From: Frankia casuarinae
Lineage (GTDB): Bacteria > Actinomycetota > Actinomycetes > Frankiales > Frankiaceae
Length of the DNA: 64,000 nt
Direction of reading: 5' to 3'
NCBI RefSeq assembly: GCF_000013345.1
Contig: NC_007777.1
Span: 2,728,001 to 2,792,000 of the forward strand
A model generated the notes under the pieces. It worked only from the letters and a program-made list of their open reading frames with translations, did no database searches and was not told the DNA's origin. The translations under genes were made by a program, and so were the position numbers. Below are positions 25,246 through 33,890 of the stretch, piece by piece; the first letter of the stretch is position 1, and each line of letters starts with the position of its first letter.

Positions 25246-25685
25246 GTTGGGTATTTAAGTCGCGGAGTACTTGGGTGGGTGTGAAAGGTGCTATGACCTG
25301 CGCCAGTGCGGCATCGCAGACCCACCCGTCTTTACGGGGGGTCCGGCGGGCGGGCCGATGGGGGGTCCGGTGGGCGGACCAACGGGAAGCCGGACAATTC
25401 TGGCCAAGCAGGATGTAGCGGACCTGCGGCCGCCTGCGGACGCGCTGATGCCCAGCGGCCGGGGCCACGGCCGTCCAGAACCGACGCCCGGACCCACCGG
25501 ACACCCACCGAGGCGCCTCGACTGAACACGTAGACCGTGGGGGTACGAGTCGGGATGTCCTCGGGTGACCCCAGCGGCAGCGCGACCTGCGCCAGCACGC
25601 CCCAGCGGGATAGCGGCTCAAACGGGAGATCGGAACGGCGACCGGTACGGCTACACGACGGGCGGGGGGCGTGCCGCGATGATGT

Positions 25686-26600
25686 TCAGAGCGCAGGTTG
25701 CCATGGCCACGGTCGCGGACCGAGGAGTCCCCGTATGGAATCCACGCGTTTCCGTGCCTCGGATTGCCATCCATCGTCTTTTGAAGCCTGCTGAGCTACG
25801 TAACAGGCCATGCGTAGCTCGCGAATGTCCCGGAGGGTTTCGAAGCCGCTCCAGTTCGTGACGTCGTGGCCGTAAACCTCGACGAACTCAGCGTACTCTC
25901 CGGCTGTGATCCAGGCGAAGGAGCTGTGTTTGATGGCGGTCGATACGAGGTCCCATTCAGGTGGGCCGATAGAGAAGCGTTCGAGGTCGAGGAGTACGGT
26001 TTGGCCGTCAGGGGTGACCACGAGGTTCCCTCCCCACGCGTCGCCGTGAACGGCGCTGAGCGGCAGCCCTGGCGGCAGGCTGTTGTACCGACTTGTTAGA
26101 GTCTCGACTCGGTTTCGCAGCCAGTGACGGTCAGCGGCGGTTAGCGTGCGTGCCCCCTCGATGCGCTCGCGTAGCCGTGTCATGGGTGACAGGGGATCGA
26201 GCGTAAATCCAGTCGGTGGTGGAATGGCGTGAAGTGCCCGCAATGCTGCTGCCACCTCCCGTGGTGTCCCGTGTCGGTGCGGGGGTAGTTCCTGCCAGAA
26301 CGTCACGGCGTGCCCGCTGATGACAACTGGCTGATGGGCGGCGCCTGGCAGCGCCAGCGCGCGAACGGCAGGGAAACCGTTCTCTTCAAGCCAGCGGGAG
26401 ACCGTCACCTCTTTGGCTGCGACTTTCTCCTGGCCTGCGCGGCTTATGCGGGCGATAATGCCGCCCGGGAGACGGAAGATGGTGTTCTCGCCCTCCCGGA
26501 GGAGTTCGGCCGAGCCGTACGGAACACCCGCGTGGACGCAGGCTGTCCGCAGTAGTTCTGTACTGTCCCCGCTCGGCTTGTCGCGATGCTGGCCGCTCAT
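25686..26600 (-). CDS. Aminoglycoside-phosphotransferase-like kinase
   Basis: The 304-aa protein has the APH/choline kinase fold: nucleotide-binding N-lobe (GENTIFRLPGGIIARISR), catalytic loop SAVHGDAWGGNLVV (HGDxxxxN) and metal-binding LLDLERFSIGPPEWDL. The substrate is unknown; relatives phosphorylate antibiotics, sugars or small alcohols. Its ATG overlaps the stop of the upstream XRE regulator by 4 bp, so the two act as a unit. Confidence 0.85.
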   Translation of the reverse strand: MSGQHRDKPSGDSTELLRTACVHAGVPYGSAELLREGENTIFRLPGGIIARISRAGQEKVAAKEVTVSRWLEENGFPAVRALALPGAAHQPVVISGHAVTFWQELPPHRHGTPREVAAALRALHAIPPPTGFTLDPLSPMTRLRERIEGARTLTAADRHWLRNRVETLTSRYNSLPPGLPLSAVHGDAWGGNLVVTPDGQTVLLDLERFSIGPPEWDLVSTAIKHSSFAWITAGEYAEFVEVYGHDVTNWSGFETLRDIRELRMACYVAQQASKDDGWQSEARKRVDSIRGLLGPRPWPWQPAL

Positions 26601-27910
26601 GCGGAGCTGGTGACCGTCTGAATGTTATGCCTGAGTTCCGCGACTTCATCGATCCGTTCGTGTCGTTTCGCGAATGTTCCTAGCTCGCGTATGTCATCTG
26701 CCGCCCGTCGAGAATGTACTTGTCCTGCGGCGCGGAGTGCCGCGGAGCCGACGATGGCCGCTTCTTGCGGGTCGCCGGTCTTCATCATGAGCGACGCGAG
26801 TTTTGTCTGGCTGATGGCTATGGACCGGGCGAACGTGGCGCTGTGTCCAGTGACCGCACCGTCCAGACGCCGCGCAGCCTCCGGCGCGTGCCTGGCGTTT
26901 CTGACCGCCAGATCGAAAACGGCGTGACCGGTGTCTCCGACGTGTTGAGCGAGGTCGTAGTAGGCCATCCAGACCGGATCGTTTTCCGGCTCGGACTGGC
27001 TAAACTCGTCGTCGGCCTGGCCGATGATCCGTAGCGTCTCCTGCTCCCGACCCAGCTTTGCGAGCGCACGTGCCTTGGCGGCAAGGAGCATGGCGCGTTC
27101 GGTGGGCGTAAGGCGTTCGGCACGAATGAAAGCGACGTCTACCAGCGTGAGGCCCATATCAGGGTCGCCTCGCCAGATAGCCTGCCTGGCCATCGACGAA
27201 AGCGCTTTTGCTCTCAGGTGCCAGTCACCCGCCTCCTCGGCACACGCGAGCGCGAGAGAGAACATTCTTCGAGCATCCTCGTGGACGTAGGCGTCGAACG
27301 CCATGAACGCTGCGGTATGCGCGAGGAAGCCGACCGAGGTAAACAGTTCGTCGCGCAGACGTTCCGGGCAGCGTGCGTTCAGGAGATTCACGGCGTAGCG
27401 GAGCTGGCCGGCGACCGCCTCGCGTACGAGCCCGCCGCCGTACGTGTGGTCAACCGTTCCGAACAGACGCGCCGCCATTCGCAGTTGATCAATCTCTTCG
27501 CGCCCCACGACGGCGGGCACGTCGGGAGGGGGACTCGTGGCCAGCTCGGTGAAGGAGCCGGTCACGACGGCGGCGCCTACGCCTGCCATGGCGCGCAAGA
27601 ACTCGCTTCGGTTCACGTCCTCAGTGTTCCGCTCTGTGCGACGTGGTCGACGGAAGCCCAGCTCCCGATCTTGCTTGGTGGCCAGGACGGCGTGAAACGC
27701 CTGCCGGTACAGCGCGTCAGGCCAGCGGATCAAGCCGCGTTCCAGCTTGCCGATGTAGTTCCCGTCGATCGCCGTCTCACGCCCGGTCTGCTCGTAGATC
27801 CAGGCGTTGACCATCTCGGCTAGCTCGCGTCGGGCCAGGGGCTCGCCTGGTGCCTCGGGCGACTCCACACGGACGCGGGCCGCCCGGAACAGGTGGTTCG
27901 GTTCCGCCAT
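26597..27910 (-). CDS. XRE regulator with TPR-like helical repeats
   Basis: The 437-aa protein starts with an HTH-like region (LARRELAEMVNAWIYEQTG, NYIGKLERGLIRWP). Residues 180-420 form helical repeats of TPR type (AYVHEDARRMFSLALACAEE, AMLLAAKARALAKLGREQET). Proteins of this design are common regulators in Streptomyces and Frankia. It is coupled to the phosphotransferase by an ATGA overlap and is divergent from the forward cassette; the 27911-28084 region is a shared promoter region. Confidence 0.82.
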   Translation of the reverse strand: MAEPNHLFRAARVRVESPEAPGEPLARRELAEMVNAWIYEQTGRETAIDGNYIGKLERGLIRWPDALYRQAFHAVLATKQDRELGFRRPRRTERNTEDVNRSEFLRAMAGVGAAVVTGSFTELATSPPPDVPAVVGREEIDQLRMAARLFGTVDHTYGGGLVREAVAGQLRYAVNLLNARCPERLRDELFTSVGFLAHTAAFMAFDAYVHEDARRMFSLALACAEEAGDWHLRAKALSSMARQAIWRGDPDMGLTLVDVAFIRAERLTPTERAMLLAAKARALAKLGREQETLRIIGQADDEFSQSEPENDPVWMAYYDLAQHVGDTGHAVFDLAVRNARHAPEAARRLDGAVTGHSATFARSIAISQTKLASLMMKTGDPQEAAIVGSAALRAAGQVHSRRAADDIRELGTFAKRHERIDEVAELRHNIQTVTSSA

Positions 27911-28084
27911 CGTCTCGTTCCTTCCGGGGCGCTAACGGCCCATCATGGCACGCCCGCCATGCGGCCGTAAGTGGTCCGTCACGGGCCGTAGACGATCAAT
28001 CCCCCCTATCATCCCCTTGACATCCCTGCTCCCTGACCTGCCGGCATGAGCCGTGGACGCGCTGAACTGAAAGAAGGCCACACG

Positions 28085-28951
28085 GTGGCCGAAGAACACG
28101 CGGCGGAACGAGCGGGAAAGGGCGTCGGCATCATCATGGCCGGAATTAGCCTACGAGTCGAGTTGGAACGTCTACGTGATCGTATGCGCGCCGTTGGGAT
28201 GACGCATGAAGAGATCGCCGCCGAGTTCTCGCGTCGCTATCGGCTGCGCCCCCGGCCCGCTTTTCGCCACGCTCACGGCTGGACGCTGCAACTGGCCGCT
28301 GACCGTATCAACGCCCGTGCCGCGGATCTGGACATCGACCCACAGGGCAAGGCGACCATGACCGTGCCTCGCCTGAGCGAATTGGAGAACTGGCCAAATT
28401 CCACTCGCCGCAGGCCGACCCCGCAGATGCTCGCGCTTCTCGCCTCCGTATACGGGACCGACGTACACAGCCTCTTGGACATCGCCGACCGCGAACACCT
28501 CCGACCGGAGGACAGGCTTCTCCTCGACACGATGAAGGCGGCCGGTCATAGGCCACAAGACCCGACGTCGGACGCCGATACGCCGGGTATCCCCGAGCGG
28601 CCGTTCCCGCCCGCACGGCCGCCGCGCTCTCCCTATTTCGGGCTCTCCACCCTCCCGCCACAACCAGAAGACCTCACCACGACGAACGTGCTGCTCTATC
28701 TCCAGCGGCTCAGGACAAGCCCCGTCGCGGGCGCAGGTGGCCCTGAGCCAGATCACATCGCGTGGGCAGCTCTCACCGAGCGGGCAGACGCCATCGCCCA
28801 CGAGTTGCGCTGGCTCACCAGTCACGTGACCAGAATCGCCGGACGGATCAGTACCGCCCCCGACCATCACAACCCGCAGGAAGGCGGCGGGTGCTGCCGT
28901 GCTCGCCCCGGCGTCCCGGATCACGACTCAGGCCATTGCGCCGACCTATAG
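28085..28951 (+). CDS. HTH regulator at head of nucleotide cassette
   Basis: The 288-aa protein contains an HTH-like domain: ISLRVELERLRDRMRAVGMT, HEEIAAEFSRRYRLRPR, then VPRLSELENWPN and TPQMLALLASVYGTDVHSLL, with a long inserted loop typical of an actinobacterial XRE subgroup. I chose GTG 28085 because AGAAGG lies 7 nt upstream; ATG 28137 is possible. The C-terminal third is Pro-rich with a final helical segment. It heads a forward run of closely spaced genes to 33743. Confidence 0.75.
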   Translation: MAEEHAAERAGKGVGIIMAGISLRVELERLRDRMRAVGMTHEEIAAEFSRRYRLRPRPAFRHAHGWTLQLAADRINARAADLDIDPQGKATMTVPRLSELENWPNSTRRRPTPQMLALLASVYGTDVHSLLDIADREHLRPEDRLLLDTMKAAGHRPQDPTSDADTPGIPERPFPPARPPRSPYFGLSTLPPQPEDLTTTNVLLYLQRLRTSPVAGAGGPEPDHIAWAALTERADAIAHELRWLTSHVTRIAGRISTAPDHHNPQEGGGCCRARPGVPDHDSGHCADL

Positions 28952-28961
28952 GCGGTATCCG

Positions 28962-29555
28962 ATGACAGGCACCCAGCGTCTCCGGCCAGCGGTCTACGTC
29001 GAGGTGTACCGGGCTCCCGCGACCGCCGCATCGGTGGGCGACATACGGCGGCATGTCGTCGAACTGGTCCAGCAACGAGGAGCCGAAGACTGCGCCTATA
29101 CGGCCGAGCTGATCGTGAGCGAACTCGCCACCAACGCCGTGAAAGCGTCTGAAACTGCGAGACAACCGATGATCGCCGTCCGGACGTCCTTCATCGGCCG
29201 CCTACTCACCGTCGAAGTCTGGGACGGAAGCCCTGCGCTACCGGAGGCAAGACCCACCGATCTCGACTCGGAAGGCGGCTTGGGACTATTGCTCGTCGAC
29301 GAACTCGCGCAACGCTGGTCGTACTACCTCACAAAATTAGGGAAGGTCGTTTGGGCGGAGATCCCCCTCCCCGAGCCCGTCGCCGTGGATAACCTCTCAG
29401 GCCCAAAACAGACAGACTTGCCAAGACGCGAGCTGCTTACGGGGCTACGCACGCGCCTATCGGACTTCTCAGCCGACTTCGTGACCGACATGGCGACACT
29501 CCGGCGCGTCGTGGACCGCCTCCGCGCGCTCGACGACTGGACGACTGGCGAGTAA
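28962..29555 (+). CDS. RsbW-like ATP-binding protein
   Basis: The 197-aa protein has the GHKL ATPase fold of anti-sigma factor kinases: N-box TAELIVSELATNAVKA, G1 VEVWDGSPALPEA, and G2 GGLGLLLVDELAQRW. A 60-residue C-terminal extension is charged and helical. The start ATG 28962 is 10 nt after the preceding stop. Regulator-plus-HATPase pairs are frequent in actinobacteria. No sigma factor is adjacent, so a partner other than sigma is possible. Confidence 0.82.
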   Translation: MTGTQRLRPAVYVEVYRAPATAASVGDIRRHVVELVQQRGAEDCAYTAELIVSELATNAVKASETARQPMIAVRTSFIGRLLTVEVWDGSPALPEARPTDLDSEGGLGLLLVDELAQRWSYYLTKLGKVVWAEIPLPEPVAVDNLSGPKQTDLPRRELLTGLRTRLSDFSADFVTDMATLRRVVDRLRALDDWTTGE

Positions 29556-29599
29556 CTGCCCCAAACTCAGGAACTCATTACAGAAAGCCGGGAGTCCAG

Positions 29600-29983
29600 A
29601 TGGAACGACCGTTGGCCTATGGATACTTCAGTCTCACCGCAGAGGATGACGACGAAGTCTCCCGCCTCAACAGGCAGGTCAAGGACTACGCCGACGCCGA
29701 GAGCTATGTCCTCGCCGAGATCTACGTTGACCGCAACATGCCACCGGGCCGACTCATTCGACCTGCGCTGACCACGCTGCTCGACTGCCTCCGCCACGAT
29801 GACCGCTGTAGCGTCATCGTGCCTAGCGCCGACCACATCTCGCCCTGGCCGCTGATTAGAAAAGCGATAGCAATGGAAATCCAGCTTCTCGGCGCGAAGC
29901 TGGTCGTCGCCAGCAACACAGCTCACGAACCGCCCGGCGTCGCCGCATGGCGGGCCGAACGGGACACCGGGCAACAGCTGTGA
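29600..29983 (+). CDS. Short serine-recombinase-like protein without catalytic Ser
   Basis: This 127-aa protein has the shape of a resolvase catalytic domain: LAYGYFSLTAEDDDEVSRLN aligns with GYxRVS, followed by a helix, EIYVDRNMPPGRLIRPALTT and CSVIVPSADHIS. At the nucleophile position Thr replaces Ser, and no HTH follows. It cannot be an ordinary recombinase. RBS GGGAG is present, and its stop overlaps the next start (GTGA), so it is a genuine operon member. Confidence 0.68.
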   Translation: MERPLAYGYFSLTAEDDDEVSRLNRQVKDYADAESYVLAEIYVDRNMPPGRLIRPALTTLLDCLRHDDRCSVIVPSADHISPWPLIRKAIAMEIQLLGAKLVVASNTAHEPPGVAAWRAERDTGQQL

Positions 29984-30675
29984 CCACATCTCACACCTCC
30001 AACATTGCGTTCGCCGGGCTCACGGCGGCCGGAAAGACGACCCACGCAAAGCGGCTGGCGGACGAACTTGGCTACCAGTACGTCTCCGCGACCGAGATCC
30101 TGTTGGAGATTCTCGGAATAGAGCAGACCGGCGAGTCCGTCTGGCTCACTCGACTCGGTGAGACCAACGCGGCCCGCAGCAACGGATCAGTAGACGCCGA
30201 GTTGGAGGAACGGCTCGTCTCGCTGAACCGGACCCGACAGAGAACCGTCTTCGACACGTGGGCACTCGCGTGGATCGGTGACAGCCCGCTCCTGCGTATC
30301 TGGATCGAATCCGACCTCGAATCGCGAGTCAGAAAATGTCTTGTCTCTCAGGGTGATCGAAGAACGAGCCCCGATCGGTGCAGATCCCTCCTCGACGAGA
30401 AGGACAGTTTCAACCGTCAGCTATTTCAGCGACGACACGGTTTCGACCTGTTCACCGACAGGCACCGCTATGACGCCGTCCTCGATAACAGCCATCTGAT
30501 ACCTAACCCTACAGAGTCCGCGGCCCGCTCCGGGATCGAGGCATTCGCGCCCGTCATCCATGCCGTAGCGACCTGCGTCATGGCCGACGACCAGGCGGAA
30601 GCCGAGCGCCTGATCCAGACCCATCCGCAGGAAGTTCGACGGATCACGCTGCCGAGCAGACCGCAGCCGCGCTGA
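29980..30675 (+). CDS. P-loop kinase, nucleoside/cytidylate-kinase-like
   Basis: The 231-aa protein begins with Walker A GLTAAGKTT (G13-T20) and HAKRLADELGYQYVSATEIL, the pattern of (d)CMP and shikimate-type kinases. RTVFDTWALAWIGDSPLLR is the Walker B-like strand, and ESDLESRVRKCLVSQG with nearby Arg residues looks like a LID. The GTG start overlaps the previous stop by 4 bp. The substrate is unknown; a nucleoside monophosphate is the best guess from fold. Confidence 0.75.
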   Translation: MTTSHTSNIAFAGLTAAGKTTHAKRLADELGYQYVSATEILLEILGIEQTGESVWLTRLGETNAARSNGSVDAELEERLVSLNRTRQRTVFDTWALAWIGDSPLLRIWIESDLESRVRKCLVSQGDRRTSPDRCRSLLDEKDSFNRQLFQRRHGFDLFTDRHRYDAVLDNSHLIPNPTESAARSGIEAFAPVIHAVATCVMADDQAEAERLIQTHPQEVRRITLPSRPQPR

Positions 30676-30729
30676 CGCCACGACGCCGGCCGCACAGCAG
30701 ACACTTCGATCAGGTCACGGGGACCAGCC

Positions 30730-31656
30730 ATGCACAGCCTTCTACACTGCCACTTCGAATCAGCCTTACGGGCGCTCGAAATCGCGAAACCCGAGAGGGT
30801 AGGTTACCTACGAGGCGTATACGAGACAGACGCCTACCTACAGTCAACGCCTGCGGAACGGCTAACCCTGCTCTGGCAGACGGTCATGAGCCTGACCGAC
30901 GACGCGGACATCTTCACCGAGGCAACGTTCCGCCGAGTCGTCCGCCGCCTTCTGGACGAGATGCAGGCGTCGCGGATCGAACACATTGACCTCCGCATCG
31001 GTCCGTCCACAGGCCGCTGGCGATGGATGCACAGCGCCGGTGACGGCATCGACATCTTCCGCGAGGAGCTTTCCTACCGTACCGCTCTTTCCATAACGTT
31101 CCTCGCTGGCGTGAACATGACCAAAACCCAGGACCAGCTAGATGCGCTGTTTGACGTCCTATCCGAGCAGGATGACCTGACGACCCGCATCGCCGGCGTA
31201 GACCTCAATTTTCTGCCCTACGATCTCCCGAAGTTCAACCGCTATCTTCGGACTCTGCGGAATCTGCAAACCGGCGGAATGAAGGTAAACATCCACCTGG
31301 GAGAGTTGTTCAACAACGCGATCTCCCACTACGTCCTAGCCCGCATCACACCCGACCGGATCGGCCACGGCGTTCTGCTTCTCGACGACGAGGCGCTTGT
31401 GGACTTCGTGCGAGCCAACGGCATCTGTCTCGACATGTGCCCAACCAGCAACACATTGCTGGGAGTCGCCGATTGGAACCGAACGAGCCCGGCGAGGGTT
31501 GCACTCCAACTCGGCATACCAGTGTCCATCAACACCGACGACCCCGTTCTGTTCCGCACGAGTCTCGAAAGCGAGTTCAGCCTCGCTGGGCTGACCGGCG
31601 ATGAATACGATCAGGTCATCGCCTGCGGAAGGAAGTACCGCTATGGCGACGCCTGA
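30730..31656 (+). CDS. Adenosine-deaminase-family enzyme
   Basis: The 308-aa protein keeps the metal and catalytic residues of adenosine deaminases: HCH (H6, H8), NIHLGEL (H189, E192), RIGHGV (H213) and NTDDPVLF (D270, D271). The CPTSN segment is also present. It is shorter than standard ADA (about 340-360 aa), and the N-terminal strand is trimmed to MHSLLHCHFESAL. The likely reaction is hydrolytic deamination of an adenine nucleoside or relative. It overlaps the next gene by 14 bp. Confidence 0.85.
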   Translation: MHSLLHCHFESALRALEIAKPERVGYLRGVYETDAYLQSTPAERLTLLWQTVMSLTDDADIFTEATFRRVVRRLLDEMQASRIEHIDLRIGPSTGRWRWMHSAGDGIDIFREELSYRTALSITFLAGVNMTKTQDQLDALFDVLSEQDDLTTRIAGVDLNFLPYDLPKFNRYLRTLRNLQTGGMKVNIHLGELFNNAISHYVLARITPDRIGHGVLLLDDEALVDFVRANGICLDMCPTSNTLLGVADWNRTSPARVALQLGIPVSINTDDPVLFRTSLESEFSLAGLTGDEYDQVIACGRKYRYGDA

Positions 31657-32263
31657 GACTACCATCCACATCGTCTACGGTATTCCGTGCGTTGGGAAGT
31701 CGACCGGAGCGGTAGCATTCGCGCATCACCGGGCTATCAGAACCGTCGTTCAGACTGACTACCTCAGAGAGGTCCAGAGAGCCTACGTGGACCTCGAACG
31801 CGTTCCGGTGCTCGCCAAGGTGACGCACACCGCCTGGGAACTCTATGGATCGCCGACCCAACACAACATCGTGACCGGATTCGCCGATCATGCCGCAGCC
31901 ATCGCACCGGCCATCGGGCAAGTGGTCAGAAAGCTGGTCCTCGACGGATTCGACGCAGTAGTCGAGGGAGCGCACTTTCACAGCCCGATCATTGCCGCGC
32001 TGCGAGACGAGAACCGAACCGCGCACATACGCGCAACGCTACTGATCGTCCGGACCGCCGAAGAACTCAGGAAGCGCGTAGCCCAGAAGGGCCGAGACCG
32101 AGCGGACGGCAACCCGCTCAAAGAATGGCAGGACAACATCCCCTTCATGCTCACGATCCAGGACTACCTCATCGCCGACGCCCGCGGGAAGGACATCGAA
32201 GTCAGCACAGCCGACGAATGGAGGCGGTCGTGGAATCCGACCGACGTGCCCTCCTCGACCTAG
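31643..32263 (+). CDS. 2-phosphoglycerate-kinase-like P-loop protein
   Basis: The 206-aa protein has Walker A GIPCVGKST (K19) and the segments VVQTDYLREVQRAYV, NIVTGFADHAAAI and VLDGFDAVVEGAHFHSPII. These match the P-loop domain of archaeal-type 2-phosphoglycerate kinases and their bacterial relatives. GGAAGG lies before ATG 31643 inside the end of the deaminase gene, so the two are coupled. The true substrate may be a nucleoside or sugar alcohol. Confidence 0.76.
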   Translation: MATPETTIHIVYGIPCVGKSTGAVAFAHHRAIRTVVQTDYLREVQRAYVDLERVPVLAKVTHTAWELYGSPTQHNIVTGFADHAAAIAPAIGQVVRKLVLDGFDAVVEGAHFHSPIIAALRDENRTAHIRATLLIVRTAEELRKRVAQKGRDRADGNPLKEWQDNIPFMLTIQDYLIADARGKDIEVSTADEWRRSWNPTDVPSST

Positions 32264-33171
32264 ACCACGTCGTAACCGAGGACGGCAAGATCTACCGAGT
32301 CCTCGGCAACCTCGACAGCCGGACTCATTTTCTCGGATACAACGTCTACTCGCCGCATCCAGAAGGCGACAGATTCTACCGCAACGCCCGGTACCGGAAG
32401 AACTTCATCGAAGACGAACGACTGCCAGCGGACGTACTCGATACCTACACGCTCGTCCCGGTGCAAGAAGTAGCCGAACATCACGACCCGATTCGGTCCG
32501 CAATCGCAATGGTCGAGACGTTCCGTTCAACCGTCTGGTTCGACCTCTACACGGAACTGGTCAAGCTCGTCGGACCCGAATCGGTGGGCATCTTCGGGTC
32601 ATCGATGTTCGGTCTTCACCTCACCCCCAGAGGAACAGTGCGTAAAGACGTCGACTTCGTGATCCAAGACTTGGCCAACGTCGAAGTCCTCCGAAAGGAG
32701 CTGCCCGGTATTCGAGATCGGCTGGGTTTCACCACCGTCACAGCCGAACGCCAAATCCAGCAGTACGAGCGCTACCGACGGGTATTTCGCAACGACAACA
32801 ACTCCATCCGGTCGATCATCGCGCGACGGTGGACCGGACTGCAACTCTCCAACGACGTCGTCACCACAATCCGCGTGCGAGACCGGTCACAAACGACGCC
32901 CGCCGCGCTGATAGCCCCCACGCCACGGGCCGACCACGTGACCGTCTCTGGCCGCGTCACGAACGCGAGCAGAAGCAACCTCTTCCCCCGCCGATTCGAC
33001 CTTGTAACCGGCAGTGGAATCGTCGAAATATACGTGCTGTGGTGGAAGTTCAGCACGCCGGTGCAGGACGGAGACGCTGTAACGGTACGTGGTAGCCTTC
33101 TACCGGCAAATCACGCACACGCCATCCGGCTCACCGACTACTCCCGGCACTGGCTCCGGATCGACGACTAA
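32230..33171 (+). CDS. Pol-beta-type nucleotidyltransferase with OB-like tail
   Basis: The 313-aa protein has three parts. Residues 1-90 (VVTEDGKIYRVLGNL, THFLGYNVYSP) resemble the N-terminal region of archaeal nucleotidyltransferases. The catalytic core is GIFGSSMFGL (G123, S124) and KDVDFVI (D140, D142). Residues 235-313 (DHVTVSGRVTNASRS, DGDAVTVRGSLLP) look like an OB fold. GGAGG at 32220-32224 precedes GTG 32230, which lies inside the preceding gene. It may add a nucleotide to RNA, protein or a small molecule. Confidence 0.75.
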   Translation: MESDRRALLDLDHVVTEDGKIYRVLGNLDSRTHFLGYNVYSPHPEGDRFYRNARYRKNFIEDERLPADVLDTYTLVPVQEVAEHHDPIRSAIAMVETFRSTVWFDLYTELVKLVGPESVGIFGSSMFGLHLTPRGTVRKDVDFVIQDLANVEVLRKELPGIRDRLGFTTVTAERQIQQYERYRRVFRNDNNSIRSIIARRWTGLQLSNDVVTTIRVRDRSQTTPAALIAPTPRADHVTVSGRVTNASRSNLFPRRFDLVTGSGIVEIYVLWWKFSTPVQDGDAVTVRGSLLPANHAHAIRLTDYSRHWLRIDD

Positions 33172-33197
33172 CCAGGACCCCGCGGAAGGTAGAAAAG

Positions 33198-33743
33198 ATG
33201 ATCGACCATGTCTCTCTGATCACCGGCAACGAAGGGAAGGCCCGGGAGTACGCCGCGCTTCTCGGAATCGAGGTCAAGGCCGTCAAGGAAGACCTGATCG
33301 AGATTCAGTCCCTCGACGTCGAAAAAGTGGTGCGACGAAAGGCCGAGGACGCCTATTCAAAGCTGCACAGCCCGGTGCTAGTCGATGACACCGGCCTAAC
33401 CCTGAGCGCCTGGAACGGGCTGCCGGGCGCACTGGTCGCCTGGTTCCTCGACTCGGTGGGCGCTCAAGGTCTGCTCGATATGGCCGCGTCGGTCACTGAC
33501 CGCACGGCCACGGTGACCACGGCGCTCGGCTACGCCGACGCTGACGGCGTCCGCGTCTTCACCGGCACGCTACAAGGCGTGCTGACCACCGAACGGCGGG
33601 GGCAGGGAGGCTTTGGCTACGACTCGATTTTCGCGCCGGACGGTGGCAACCTGACCTTCGCCGAGATGACCAGCGACCAGAAGAACGCCATCTCCCACCG
33701 ACGCCTCGCCGTGGACGCGCTCCGGCAAGGACTCGGGCTGTAG
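33198..33743 (+). CDS. RdgB/HAM1-type non-canonical purine NTP pyrophosphatase
   Basis: The 181-aa protein carries all key motifs of the family: LITGNEGKAREY at the start, LVDDTGL (D64), GFGYDSIF and SHRRLAVD. The enzyme hydrolyses ITP, dITP and XTP to monophosphates. The substrate links naturally to the deaminase-family gene two genes upstream. It is the last gene of the forward cassette and is followed by strong terminators. A housekeeping rdgB is expected elsewhere in the chromosome. Confidence 0.9.
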   Translation: MIDHVSLITGNEGKAREYAALLGIEVKAVKEDLIEIQSLDVEKVVRRKAEDAYSKLHSPVLVDDTGLTLSAWNGLPGALVAWFLDSVGAQGLLDMAASVTDRTATVTTALGYADADGVRVFTGTLQGVLTTERRGQGGFGYDSIFAPDGGNLTFAEMTSDQKNAISHRRLAVDALRQGLGL

Positions 33744-33781
33744 TCGGACCTTGGCCGCGCGGTGAGCCGAAGTCCGACTAC
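33740..33781 (+). terminator. Terminator at the end of the nucleotide cassette
   Basis: GTAGTCGGAC (33740-33749) pairs perfectly with GTCCGACTAC (33772-33781), with inner pairing of TTGGC and GCCGAA. The left arm includes the stop codon of the RdgB-like gene. Confidence 0.65.
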
Positions 33782-33844
33782 CGACTTCCCACGCGGACCG
33801 AGACCGGACCTCAGCGCCGCAAAGGCGGTCCGTCGTCCGCCTTC

Positions 33845-33890
33845 CCGAGGTGGGAGCGGTCGGCATCTGCCCGACCACTCCCACCTTCGG
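33845..33890. terminator. Bidirectional terminator between convergent genes
   Basis: Arms of 19 and 20 nt (33845-33863 and 33871-33890) pair around CATCTGC with one bulge and one mismatch. The hairpin ends one base before the stop codon of the reverse-strand HTH gene. Confidence 0.75.

Larger units (their letters stand above)
24738..25685. other. 948-bp region without a convincing gene
   Basis: Only long, low-quality frames occur here. The stretch holds repeat array 3, one GACAAC/GTTGTC palindrome and G-rich repeats at about 25340-25385 (GGGGGTCCGG units). It lies between the duplicated small genes and the phosphotransferase and looks like a control or replication region. Confidence 0.5.
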
